The notes under the pieces: model-generated | The model's database searches: none | What the model was told of the DNA's origin: nothing | Seen by the model: only the letters and a program-made list of their open reading frames with translations | From: Bolinopsis microptera | Lineage: Eukaryota > Ctenophora > Tentaculata > Lobata > Bolinopsidae | Length of the DNA: 64,000 nt | Reading direction: 5' to 3' | Assembly: GCF_026151205.1 (NCBI RefSeq) | Contig: NC_087074.1 | Coordinates: 17,644,712 to 17,708,711, forward strand | Program-made: the position numbers and the translations under genes | In this document: positions 24,501 through 35,063 of the stretch, piece after piece | Numbering within the stretch: the first letter of the stretch is position 1 | Layout of the letters: each line of letters begins with the position of its first letter

Positions 24501-25235
24501 ACTCTGTCTACCTCGTCCTTCCCTTCATCTTACTTTCGCAGATCCACCAGATTCCTGCTATTAAAGCGGAGAGAGGCTATGCTACTGATGTGGCACTGTT
24601 GGTCAGCTCTACTTTTGCAAGTCAGGTGAGAGAAGTAGAACAATTAAATTTCCGTTCTGCTGTAGAAATAAAAAGAATATCTACTTTTGGATAAGGCTAA
24701 TTATAGATGAAAGTTGTCAGAAAGTTGTTCAACTCTCTCGAAGTTCAAAAGATAATATACTAAAACCATATTCCAGGTACTACTGAACATGTTCCTGGGG
24801 ACGGTGATAGAGATAACGGGTATAAACGTGGTAATGTACACAGCAAGTGTAATAGCGTGTGTGGGAGCCTTTGTCAGTCTCTACCTCCCTGTCATGCCTA
24901 AACCTTCCATTTACAAAACTGTGTCTGCTATCTCAATTGGTAAGTGTGCAAGGCTTTATTTTATTGTTCTAAACTAATACTGCATTTAGAGCATAGTGAT
25001 TCTGATACTAGCTTCTAGCCATTTCCCTAAAACGTATGAGACTATAAAATCTTTGCTTTAATCCTTTATTTGCTCAGTTGGTTCCCTAAAAAGCGGAAGA
25101 GGAAACCTGCTAATGTCCTCCACCACCTTTAACGAAGATTGGGACGACATTGAGGACATGAGATCTGAACCAGTCCGGTCAGAACCTGCCAGATCACCCA
25201 CTAAAGTGCGATTTTCAACAAGATCACTCCTGTAG
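21542..25235 (+). CDS. SLC45-family sugar/proton symporter-like MFS carrier (9 exons, 547 aa)
   Basis: Exons are 21542-21719, 22226-22363, 22483-22752, 22885-23097, 23337-23528, 23939-24023, 24379-24625, 24777-24939 and 25078-25235. Phases agree throughout. The N-terminus (ASAIFGAIEFVYSAETAYST, then LTWSMSPVIG and FVLQPIVGILSDRC) matches the SLC45 start. It is followed by the MFS loop WGRRKPFILI. Exon 3 carries DFCNDSIHTPLRAFLADAYP, the family's intracellular D-x-R-A-x-x-D signature. About 10-12 membrane helices are spread over the exons. A hydrophilic loop follows helix 6 (about aa 215-270), and the tail is cytoplasmic. Members carry sugars with protons at the plasma membrane or on organelles such as melanosomes. 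Intron 1 is mostly a minisatellite that copies the donor site. Confidence 0.87.
21543..21550. promoter_or_regulatory. TGACGTCA palindrome overlapping the SLC45 start codon
   Basis: A full cAMP-response-element type palindrome begins at the second base of the ATG. The motif matches CREB/ATF sites. It may be coincidental, because here it also encodes Met-Thr-Ser. Confidence 0.35.
21720..22146 (+). repeat. 21-bp minisatellite carrying 21 copies of a splice-donor sequence
   Basis: Intron 1 of the SLC45-like gene starts at GT 21720. From there a 21-bp unit (GTACTGTTAGTGTTGTCATG plus G) repeats, placing GGTACTGTT at 21719 and every 21 bp to 22139. Besides the authentic ATAG|GTACTG, five copies also have ATAG before GT and fifteen have ATGG. 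The array fills about 85 percent of the 506-bp intron. Being 7 codons long with no stop, each unit keeps the frame of exon 1 open and would encode GTVSVVM or GTVSVVI. Confidence 0.95.
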
Positions 25236-26050
25236 CGTGAGGTAATAGAATGTAACGTGACGTCAAAGAACGTTATGTGACGTCACCGAACGTGACGTCA
25301 TGATGTGGGCACTAGATAAGAGATTAAACTCGATCAAGATGTGAAACTGATGCAGCAAGGACCTATTAAGATGACACTTGAAAGGATCAGGGAAAGATAA
25401 ATTGACTCTGCAGTGTAGAAAATCAACCTGTTTTTGAATTATGTGAACTCTATTTTTTTTTTTAATTTGACAATTTGGACAACGTCTCAATATTTGTATG
25501 AAATTCTTATTTTGCATTCAAATCACAAGAACATCGTACCATAATTTAAATCGTCGTAAAAGTTAACTTAGAATGAGAATTTACGTCACGGAAAATAGCG
25601 TATCATCTATTAAAAAGATGTCATTTTTATTTCGCATTCAAATTCCACAGAATTTTTAAATGTATTTACAAGAAGCATTACAATCTTGCTAGCCAACAAC
25701 AACTTCATACTTTTTAACTTCCATTGATCCATTATTTGATTTCTAAAAGGGTTTTATACCTTCATATAACTAGTCCTAGAGGTACAAACAATCCTATATA
25801 TAGTCATAACAGTCTTTATCTGATCAGAGGCTTCGATCAAAACCACTGATATTATCACAACATTGAATTGTTTTGTTGGAATCAGAGTTAGAATCACAGT
25901 TTAGTTGAAACATTCTTAACATTGTTCGTTATATTTTTCTGATACTCGGATTCTCAGTGGCCATCACAAGAATTCATAGTCAATACAGTGGAGTAATCAC
26001 ATCAACCCATTGATTTGTAGTACTTGAAATAGATCCAAGATCTTAAATCC
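25236..26050. other. 3' region between the converging SLC45-like and CH-LIM genes
   Basis: No exon. It includes three TGACGTCA palindromes (listed separately) and AT-rich sequence that should contain both polyadenylation sites. Confidence 0.5.
25258..25300. promoter_or_regulatory. Cluster of three TGACGTCA (CRE-type) palindromes
   Basis: Perfect TGACGTCA sites lie at 25258-25265, 25278-25285 and 25293-25300, each preceded by ACG or ATG. They are 23 bp past the SLC45 stop codon. The 8-bp palindrome is the CREB/ATF binding consensus. Three in 43 bp suggests either an enhancer-like element or an imperfect tandem repeat. Confidence 0.5.
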
Positions 26051-29000
26051 TCAGAGTCCAGCATCTTGCATGATGAGATGATGAGGGAGAGAACGGCTAG
26101 AAAGACTTGCACTAGAACGACTTGTACTAGATAAGGACATTATTCCTGCGCCGTCCACAATCCTCTCCATATTGTCCTCATCCGATAGCTCCTCCCCAAG
26201 TTCATTCTCCAAATCCAGGAGTTGGGCCTCTATCTCCAAGTCCAAATCAGGGAAGATCGAATCAGTCATCTCTGATCTTACAGTTGCATCACTCTCGTTC
26301 TGCGAGGAGGGCTCCTGGAGAGCATCCTCCAGCCGCGGACAGGTCCAGGTTTCAGATTTCAGATCAGGATTAATCATGTCCAAAGAGTAACCAGAGGTGC
26401 TGGTGAGCATCTCAACGGGGTAGGGTGGAGTGGGAGGCCGGTCCAGCAGGTCTCTCTCAACTGGCTCAACTGATCTGGTCATTGTCTGGGATTTAGAGAA
26501 TCTTCTCTCGTACCTTCTCTGGGCATCTGTCAATGGTTTTGTTAACCTCGGAGGTTCCACAACAACCGGGCCATCTTCAGGTGTGGTGACACGGGGCTTT
26601 CTTGAAGATATGAAGTTTGATTTTTTGTGATAAGGTTGAGATCGAAGGGAATTCCCCGCAAGGGCCATAACCAAGGGGTCATCAACAGTCCTACTCTCAA
26701 CCATGGGTGTGGCCTTCTTTGGTAAGGTTTGATAACCCCTGGTAGGAGGGGACCTGGTCTCGGTGACGTCATCAAACAACATATCAAAAGTAGGAGATAC
26801 TTTTCTTGGGCCTTCATTAGCCGATTTGCTCCGGGAGTGTGGAACACTTTTTGATCTGGAAGTTTGGCCGTTACTTATTTCATTTGGACTCAGGTTTTTA
26901 CCAGAGTAGTAGCCTCCGTCACTGGACGGTGTTCTGAGAGTGCGATCGTCCGGAGAGAGTCTGGGACAGTCTTTGTGAACTTGAATCGTATGCTCAGATC
27001 TTAACTGTTTGGTTGCAGTATTTCTTTGTTGAGCGAACCTAGAAATCATTGAGTCTTTTGAGCGAGATTGTTTTATGTTGGGAACAATATGAACAGGGCT
27101 CGACCGTACGTTAGTCCTGGCAGGAGGTGCGGACTTTTGTCTTCCATATGAGGATCTTCCGTTAGTCCTCTGAGGAACAGTGTTAGATTCCATGTCAACC
27201 TGCTGCTCACATCTCAGCTGATCAAACAGGTTGGGTCTCTCAAACTCCATCTTCGGAACTGGACTGATCGGGTTTGAACAAGACGATGCAGTACTGCCAG
27301 TGCTCCCCTTTGAAGCAGATCTCTTGAGTGATAAGAACCGTTTAGAGGGTCTAGCCGGACAGGATATCATCATTGTATCAGAAGATTCAGACTCTGTGCT
27401 CTTCATTCGAGTCCTTGCTCTTGTTTGTTTCGATTGTTTGTCCCCACTGGGGAATCCTCTGTTCAACTTCCTCTTCTCAAAGTTCAGAGGTTGCTTCCTC
27501 CTCTGAGAATCAATACTCCTCCGATCAGAAGTAGATCTTGCGAACCTGCAGGGTCTAGTTCCGTCCTCCTCGTCTGAGGAGAAGAGTAGGTCTAAAAAGC
27601 TGCCTGTATCGCTCCAGCTGGTCAAGTCACCCGGACGTTTAGTGTTTGTTCTCTTCCTGCTCTGGTCTATTTTAACAGAGCTTTGTTCCCCAGCAGAGGA
27701 CAGAGACCGCGTCCTTTGCTCCACTTCCGGCTTGTTTCTTCTTTTCGGTTGAAGAGTCCCGTATTTCCTATCGCCGTCCTCTTTATTGATCCCCTCAATC
27801 TTGGTGATGCAGTCCATTACGTTTTGGAGGTTGTGGCTTCGTTCTCTCTCCTCTTTTCTTAGTCTGAGAGCTTCGCGCCTCCGTTCTGATCGCTTCTCAA
27901 ATTCCACCTGGGTAATTTATGGAATTACTGTCACTCAATTCGGATTGATCAAACGAATCAACTCCACTAAATCTAAATTTGAAATCGAATTCATTCTTAA
28001 TCTTCAATGATAATTTGTTGAATAAATATCCCATGATCGATCAGGAGATTATGGGAAAAATAGGACTATCACAGGAATGAGAGAGAATAAGTTCCCCGTA
28101 TGATACTGTTCTGCGAGACTGTTCTAAATTAGGGCGCCGAGAGGATATGTCAGGGCGGGAAGGGTGGTGAGGTGTAAGGGAGTTGATGTTGTGAACAGTG
28201 CAGGGTTGGATTATTTGTAGAATGAGTCTAATTGATCGGAAACTATTGTAACTAGGGGAGGAATGGGAAGTATTCGGATATATTGACTATTGAGTGAATG
28301 ATTAATTTATACTGATAGTTTGGAGACGAGTTGACCACATGAAGATATGTGTAAGAGTGGGAATGTGTGTGGGACTGGGAATGTTTTCTTAGTCAGGATA
28401 TTGGAATAAGAGGTGGAATAATAAAAAGTACCGTACCTTACACAGCCTCCTCAGTTCCTGAACTTCGTATGATTTCCCCCTGACCATGGCCCGCTGCACA
28501 ATGAGAGGAGGAGATGTTGCTCGGAGCTTAAAACAGTGCACCGAGTGGAAGAACATCTTGTCAATCTCTATCGAGGTTGATTTGTGAATGATGGGTTGAG
28601 CGCAACCTTGGCAGATTCTGTTTTTTGACGTGTCCCAATCCTGAGAATTGTATAAATATCAGACGTTAAGCTTATGTAATTCAACAAAACTTGCCCATGA
28701 TAGAAGTTTGATTTTCCAAGGAATAAAAGTACAAAATAACAAAATGGCAATGTATCACCATACTAAAGAAACTAAGAACCGCAAAAACACTAATCGGCCA
28801 CCTATTATTCGTAATTACTCTAATATAATTTTAGTGGTATATCAGTATCACTCACCCTACAAAGTTTGGAGCAGACAGGGCCGGGGAAATGCTCCAGGTC
28901 CAAACAGAGCATGGTGCAGATCCTACAGGTCTTAGGACAGGACCGTCTGTGGACCATACCCTTGTCAGAGGGAGCCAGGACGTAGCCACACTTGTTACAG

Positions 29001-32000
29001 TACTGAACTCCGGGTCCGGACAGGTAGTAACATTCCAGGGAGCAGTAGGGTTTGTCTTCCTCCTGAGAGTGGAGGTTTACGTTACAGTGGGTGCAGATCA
29101 GTGGCGTAACGAAAGGCCCCGCTGACCCCGCTATGCGGGGGGGGGGGGGGGCATCTTAGGGGGGCGCCAAATCATCGTTTGAATGTGGGACATTTTTGAA
29201 AAACTTAACTGAGGTACTCTAGAAACACATTTTTTTAGAGATTTTTACGTAGTATCCTCTGAAATCACCTAATTTGTTTAATTATAGGGAGGGGCACCAA
29301 AAGGGGAGGGGCGCCAACAGGGGGGCGCTTTTTCGGCGGGGGGCGCCAACAGGCAACGTTGCGCCACTGGTACAGATTATTATTGTTTGGGTAATTTTGG
29401 AACATTCTACGGTTTATTGGCAAAGGTAGTGACTTAACACTTCCTGGCATAAGGTTAAACCTCAACCAGTAGAGATAAAACCTTAAATTTATCGGAATTT
29501 CTAGAAATAATTACGGATAACAACTGCGAGGAAAGTTCCCCAAATTTGTTGCAATCGGTGAAACGACATTAGGGGGCCGAAATCAGTTTAAAAACTGGTG
29601 TAATTATGTTGAGAGGAACATCCTAGCAAGACTTTGAAACACCCCGTACCTTGACGAAAAGGGAGAGACAAGGGAGCCCACACTTGGTACATGCAGGCCC
29701 ACACTCCAGATGGTAAGGTCTGTTCTGGTGGTAGGACACCCCGTACATGTCACGACATATCACCCCGTTACAATCCTGACAGAACCTGTAATTGGGGGAT
29801 CTTATCACCACGTGTTATAATATCGGGTAATTTAAATAGATTTTGTGGAAATCTCCAGTGATTTTCGAGCATGTTTGCTTGTATATATGGGATATAGAAT
29901 CTTTGAAAAGCTGGATATATGTGATATCACGTGATTAATAATAGCGTTAAATCACATAAACTAAAAGTCAGCCCTCACCTGAAATGCCCCTCTTCATCCG
30001 GGTCACTGTACCCAAACAACCTCTCCTGGTCCCCTAACGGCCCCCTAAATATAAAGGGAGTCAGAGCTAGAGGTTGTCCTCTGTTCCTACCCCCCTGTCG
30101 GTTGAGATAGAGAGAGGGAATGTTGACCACTTCAGTCTCTTCTGGGTATAAAGCTCGTACAGTGCTTTCTATTGTCACCACGTGTGAGTCACCTGATAAT
30201 TAATAAATAGACTAGTATCGGGCTGATTATTCAACAGGATTAACTGGATTTATTTGAGCAGTAACTCACTGTTAAAAGTTGGTCAGTTCTGCAGAGTTGT
30301 AACATTGTTACCGTTTACACGGAAACACTGTAAATTGTTTGGAGGGATAACAAGCTTATAATATAATAATGCCTTCGGCTCTTCGGGCTCCGCTTGATAA
30401 TTCCCGACAGCTTGCTGGAGGGAATTTGCGGCCCGAAGAACCGGAGGTATTATGTATTATAATATTTTCCGGTTCCGAATTGGAAGGGGTGTAATCCGAT
30501 ACGTGCGCATCATACAATATAGTGTCTAATATATAGAACGCCAGTGTTATTTGTTTTACAACTTGCCGCCAGCCAGTCTGAGGTCTATGCTGATAATACC
30601 TTGGCTTCCCTTGCGGGATATATCGGCAAATTATCAGCTCTCGGTGTCCGAGACTTTTAGTGGATATAATTCCCGGAAGGTATTATAAATCACATACCGT
30701 TTAGTTCGACCTGCTGCCACACAGTACCCTCAGGAATGACAACATGGACTTTCGCTTTGCTGACATTCTTCATTGTAAACTTGACATGTTCAGACTTCTG
30801 GTGGGCAGTCAGTTTGACACGACCCCGTAGCACGTGGGCAAACAGCTGGCGGCTTTCTGGGATACAGTCTAATAGAATGTTAGGATAAAACCAAAGTGGA
30901 GGTGATTAATATAATTCTGGAATATTTGCGATTAGTTGACAGCTATGTTTGCTGAGAAGTGTGAAACTCAGTGACAATATAACCCTACCAGCGATGTTGA
31001 CGGTTTGTAGTCCGAGTAGGAAGGGAGAGTAGATCCCAACACTCTTCGTCCGGAGACTCCGTGTATATGAGCTGGTCACCAGGAGGTTCAGATAACCTGG
31101 GGGGAGAACAGTGTGAATGTTAAGAGAGGTTGTTTTATACAGACCGAATAATATAATGAAATAAGTAATATATTTTAATATAAGTTAATACTATAAGTAA
31201 ATCATGTAATAATATATGATTACGATAGAAAGATCATCATATCTTTGTCAACAGTATCACAGATTTATATCCCATTAATAATCCGATTATTTTGTTGGTC
31301 CCGATAATCAACAAATATAACCAATAATTAGGTTGTAAACTAATGACATTAAGAAACAATTCCAATTAGGTTAATAAAGCTTGCAGTTTGCAAGTGTACC
31401 CCTACAGATTATTGTTACGATATTTTGCCACAAATGGATTTCTTTAAAGATACACATTATGCCTTTCTCTTCTTAATATAATGACCCTAATCTTTCCTAG
31501 CAATACCCCATAAACACCCCAGAAGTTACTGTCTTTGCAACTGATGCATTTTTATAGATTTATAAATTAGATTTCAACAGATTGACACAATATCCCAACA
31601 CGATATCTTAACAGGTAAAACAGTTCAATCTGATTTTCCGGGTCAAAAGAAAATCTTAACTTCCCACATTAATTATTAATCATTTCCATTTATCGTACCA
31701 TTAAAAAATCAGGCCCTTCACACTTTGTTTCTGTCTGGTTCTAATATACCGTTACAATAATGAGTTGTATATTTCGATACAGTTGCTAGCAAAAGTGAAA
31801 ACATACAAGAATCCTTCCTTTGATCAGACAAACTGCAATTCTTCCGGCTTTACAAAATTATTCATCTCAATCAAAACACTTTGTCACAATTTGTCACCCG
31901 TCTCACTGTACCCACCTAAACTAAGTTTACTAAGGTCCTTATGGGGCACCTCGCACCCTGATAGCGTATAGTTCTTTGTAGCTTGCTTCAGAAAGGAGTC

Positions 32001-34372
32001 CCTAGCTGCTACATCTGTCACCTGGGGGAGGAGGCGTGGTTTTAGTATGAGGTCACTGTTTTGGTGTCGCTGTAAAATGTAAAGTATCGATATATACAGT
32101 GAGACGGCACGAGGGTATGTCAAAGCTGTTATTGTTAAATTCTTCAATTTGTCGAAAGTAAAAGCCGGATTACTCCCACAAAAAACTGTTGGATATGATG
32201 AAAATAATCCAAAAGTTTTCCGAAAAGTTCCTGGAGGGGCTCAGTAGACAGGAAATTGATTTTGTGACTTATTTATTGAGTAATCAAGAACACTAAATCC
32301 GGGAAATTGTGCAGAGTAATCGTAACGAACCTCGTATTTCATTGATATTGAGACGTATACACACGCCTTCCGACACGACTCGTGCGACAGTACAATCCTT
32401 GAGTCGGCTCTCACCAACTTCTCGTCAACCTGTAACACAAAGAATTGAGCATTAGTTAAAAACGTAAGGTAGATCAGGAATTAAGATTAAATAGTTAGTG
32501 AAGGCAATCTCCGCATTCCTATTCTTTGTGTTGGTTATACCGACAAGATATGCTACAAAATGCTGCTGTAATGTCTACATACTGCTCTATTCTCTAACTC
32601 TAAGGTTTACATACCTCGATCACGTCGATGCTGGAGTAACTCTCATCCTGAGGCCGGGGTTCAGGTGACAGCACATCAGCAGATGTGATCTGGAGAGCAG
32701 CACCTGATCCTGCTTCCTCTCTACTCCCCTCTTCTTCACCCCCACTACCGTTACTGCTCGGTTCTATAAATCCTGTGTCGTGGTCACTGTGATCTGACTC
32801 CAGCACTGGAGTGTGCCGCTCTTGTCGCAAACTCTCTGGGTTTTAAACTGTTTCAGTATTTACCGGAATCCCAACAATGATGTTAATAAAGGAGTCCATA
32901 TTATGTTTATTGGATCGGTGCTTTAGTGCTCTAAATAAATATGTTTTTAAGCACAATGATTAAGTTAATACTCAGTAAAAAATATTCTCACGGTTTAAAA
33001 ATCTATAATAGGGAAGTAGGTAAGTATCCGAGGGTTATTTTACCGGTATGTTCGCAAACAGATCTGGTCCAATCTGTTATAATATCCTGTTTGGTGAGTG
33101 TGGATTCTCCAGTTATAATATCTTGTTTTGTCAAGGTAGAGGATCTGGTGTCTGACAAGATATTATCGTATTTACTCCGCAGAACTTCTAGTATCCCCAC
33201 CACAACTTCACGCTTTCCCCTGAAGAAGAAACACAGTGAGATCACCCATTTAGAGGATTGTTAAAACCTCATTCGAATCTGTCTGGGGTAATTGTAGAAT
33301 GTGGATGTCATCCTTCTTCGGCTCCATTGATAACACTAAGACTAGTGTTCCAGAACGGGAATTTTAATTTTTGAGTGAATTATTACAACCCCTTAAATAG
33401 GAATTTACAAAACCTTAAGTTAAAGAGTTTCGCTATGTTAGGTATAAAGTAATACCGCCCTTACATAATACTACATATAAACATAATACATAATTATAAT
33501 GACGACACTTGCTAACTAAAGATAAAAAAGCAAAAGCTTTGATCAAACGGCCAGCGATTTTAAAATAATGACTTTGTAATTGTTATTTAATCATACCATC
33601 CTAGTAAGGTTGACAATGTCGTCATCATAACATTATAAAGATTTTCAGAGAAACACAAGAGGCCGATGACATAAGGTCCTATTTTTATTCGCCTCAAAAT
33701 CTGCCACAACAAATTACATAAATTATGATGACGAATGATAAATACAACTTCTGATTTCCTTATAATATTTCGCTTCACATGTTCCATTTAGGACGGTTGT
33801 CGGTCGAGCTGATTCATGAAAAATAACATGATGTTCTTCGTTTGAATTAAATTTTTTAAATTGAAAGATTTTCCTGAAAATATTCCAAAAATGATCACAA
33901 AAACGAACCTAAAGATATCAAGAGGCTTGACATCAAGATGAGTGCCATCAGAAGCTAGACAAGCCAAAACACTCTTAATATTATCCAGAGAGTGAGACAT
34001 GGTAGTGGGGGTGTCAGTAAACTTCCCCAGAGCCTCGGAGACTGCTGCCTCGTTGTCAGTGAGCAGCAGCACTGTCAGCTCCATTAGTACCGTCCCTGGG
34101 GGAGGAGGGGCAGGTCAAAGTCCTGTTCTTTTTGATATTTTTAAGAGAAGCCATTATAAAAGAGGAATTGTCCTGATACTGTACCATTTAGATATGAAAA
34201 GACAACTTCAACAAGTAAAACTTTGAATTTGGGGGAACCAGAAACTGAAAGAACCAGATCACCTTATTCATTAGGATGACTTACCATCGCAGAAGTCTTT
34301 AGCAATGTCATTAACAACCGCTGTTCTCAGTTTCGAGGCAACCCACTGTAGTAAGACAGTGGAGGAGTCCAT
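26051..34372 (-). CDS. CH domain and triple LIM-like zinc finger protein (13 exons, 1273 aa)
   Basis: In reading order the exons are 34372-34285, 34095-33909, 33219-33044, 32835-32615, 32429-32331, 32069-31916, 31096-30989, 30868-30698, 30192-29979, 29785-29650, 29062-28856, 28640-28437 and 27907-26051. Phases close exactly. Aa 1-112 resemble a calponin homology domain: LLQWVASKL, DFCDGTVLMEL, a NIKSVLACLASDG helix, DVKPLDIF and VVVGILEVLRSKY. Aa 150-225 are acidic and Ser-rich. Aa 225-472 look beta-rich and are unassigned. LIM-like fingers follow: CQDC...HLEC/CTKC...CSLEC (about 474-530), CNKC...CPKTC/CRIC...CSKLC (about 537-589) and a half finger CQGC...HSVHC (about 597-623). The last exon (618 aa) starts with a charged helix (EKRSERRREALRLRKEERER) and is otherwise Ser/Arg/Pro-rich and probably disordered. 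This suggests a cytoskeletal scaffold binding actin or microtubules. I do not recognise a named orthologue. Confidence 0.8.
29099..29369. mobile_element. hAT-like MITE in an intron of the CH-LIM gene
   Basis: The 271-bp element has ends CAGTGGCGTAACG and CGTTGCGCCACTG, which are imperfect inverted repeats of the CAGTGGCG type common in hAT transposons. It is flanked by the 8-bp pair GTGCAGAT (29091-29098) and GTACAGAT (29370-29377), one base apart, as expected for an 8-bp hAT target duplication. It has GC-rich G runs and no transposase. It lies in the intron before the exon ending at 29062, only about 37 bp upstream of that exon on the coding strand. Confidence 0.82.
30360..30470. repeat. Fold-back repeat, intronic
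   Basis: ATAATGCCTTCGGCTCTTCG at the left is answered by GCCCGAAGAACCGGAGGTAT at the right, giving an imperfect hairpin of about 110 bp. It sits in the intron between exons 8 and 9 of the CH-LIM gene. A second, related hairpin lies at 30592-30688. Confidence 0.55.
30592..30688. repeat. Second fold-back repeat in the same intron
   Basis: Begins GATAATACCTTGGC and ends CCGGAAGGTATTAT, so its ends pair and resemble those of 30360-30470. It ends 10 bp before the donor side of exon 8. Probably a small non-autonomous element. Confidence 0.5.
31709..31771. repeat. Dispersed 60-bp repeat, copy 1
   Basis: TCAGGCCCTTCACACTTTGT and the next 40 bases recur at 45534-45596 with a few differences. This copy is intronic in the CH-LIM gene. 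Confidence 0.7.
33220..33908. other. Intron 2 of the CH-LIM gene
   Basis: The 689-bp intron contains no additional exon that I can see. It separates two parts of the CH domain; the joined codon gives DIFRGKREV. Confidence 0.6.
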
Positions 34373-34715
34373 ATGACATTATCTTCTTTCTGATAAGAGA
34401 AGTGGTGTGAAGATAATGCAGTGGTGGCGTGAAGATAATGTAGCGAGCATCTTTTTATGGATTGGAATATACAAATAATGTTATTGAAGCTTATGGACCG
34501 AAAATATGCACAATCGTCAGTGGAAAACACGAAGCGTGACAAAGAAAACGTAATTTTAAACCAGCAATAATATAACGTCAGATCAACGTCAGATCAACGA
34601 ATTGAACTGCTACACAGATATAATGATGGATCCCGATGGATCCCGACCAACCAGTCGAGTAAAACTGAATAATTCTAGAATTACATAATTTGCAAGAGTT
34701 AAATAGTTGGGTATC
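34373..34715. promoter_or_regulatory. Bidirectional upstream region of CH-LIM and the 73-aa gene
   Basis: 343 bp separate the two divergent ATGs. A short direct repeat (GTGGTGTGAAGATAATG and GTGGCGTGAAGATAATG) lies around 34400-34441. No TATA box is convincing. Confidence 0.4.
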
Positions 34716-35063
34716 ATGTCTGGCAGATTTGTTGACTTGAGGACAGTTCCACGTGATGCCAGACAAGCCCTCTTTACAATCCCCTATTGTCTGCCAGGCT
34801 GTTTAAGATACGTGAAGAATGTGGGTACACTGGAAGAGTGCCGGCACGGTAATTTTCAAATTATCAACGTTCTCGATAGTATAGATACAAAGGATAGAAA
34901 ACTGAGTTGAACCTTATTATGGGGTTTAAAGCACTGATTTTATCACTGTAGGAAGCTTGAAACTTTTTTTATAGGGAAACAGGATATTCAGACAGGAAAT
35001 CTGGGATTAGAGTTGATAAGGTGGAACCCGGCCTCTGAACAGGATCTCAAAACGGCAATTTAG
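34716..35063 (+). CDS. Possible small two-exon gene, 73 aa, unrecognised
   Basis: Exons 34716-34848 and 34975-35063 join in phase 1 with a GT donor and a strong pyrimidine-rich acceptor (CTTTTTTTATAG). An in-frame TAG lies just upstream of the ATG. The product starts MSGRFVDLRTVPRDARQALF, then has a Cys/Pro segment (PYCLPGCLRYV) and ends with GLELIRWNPASEQDLKTAI. It has no signal peptide and no family that I know. It stands head-to-head with the CH-LIM gene. Size and orientation resemble small mitochondrial or cytosolic accessory proteins, but that is a guess. The model could be chance. Confidence 0.42.

Noticed and set aside
29099-29369. CpG-rich GC block as a promoter
   Set aside because: It is explained by the MITE with CAGTGGCG ends and target duplication.
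28856-29406. Coding exon interrupted by the hAT-like MITE
   Set aside because: I first read the LIM exon as starting at 29406 with the MITE inside it. The phase did not fit the preceding exon. The acceptor at 29063-29064 fits phase 0 and restores the LIM spacing, so the MITE is intronic.
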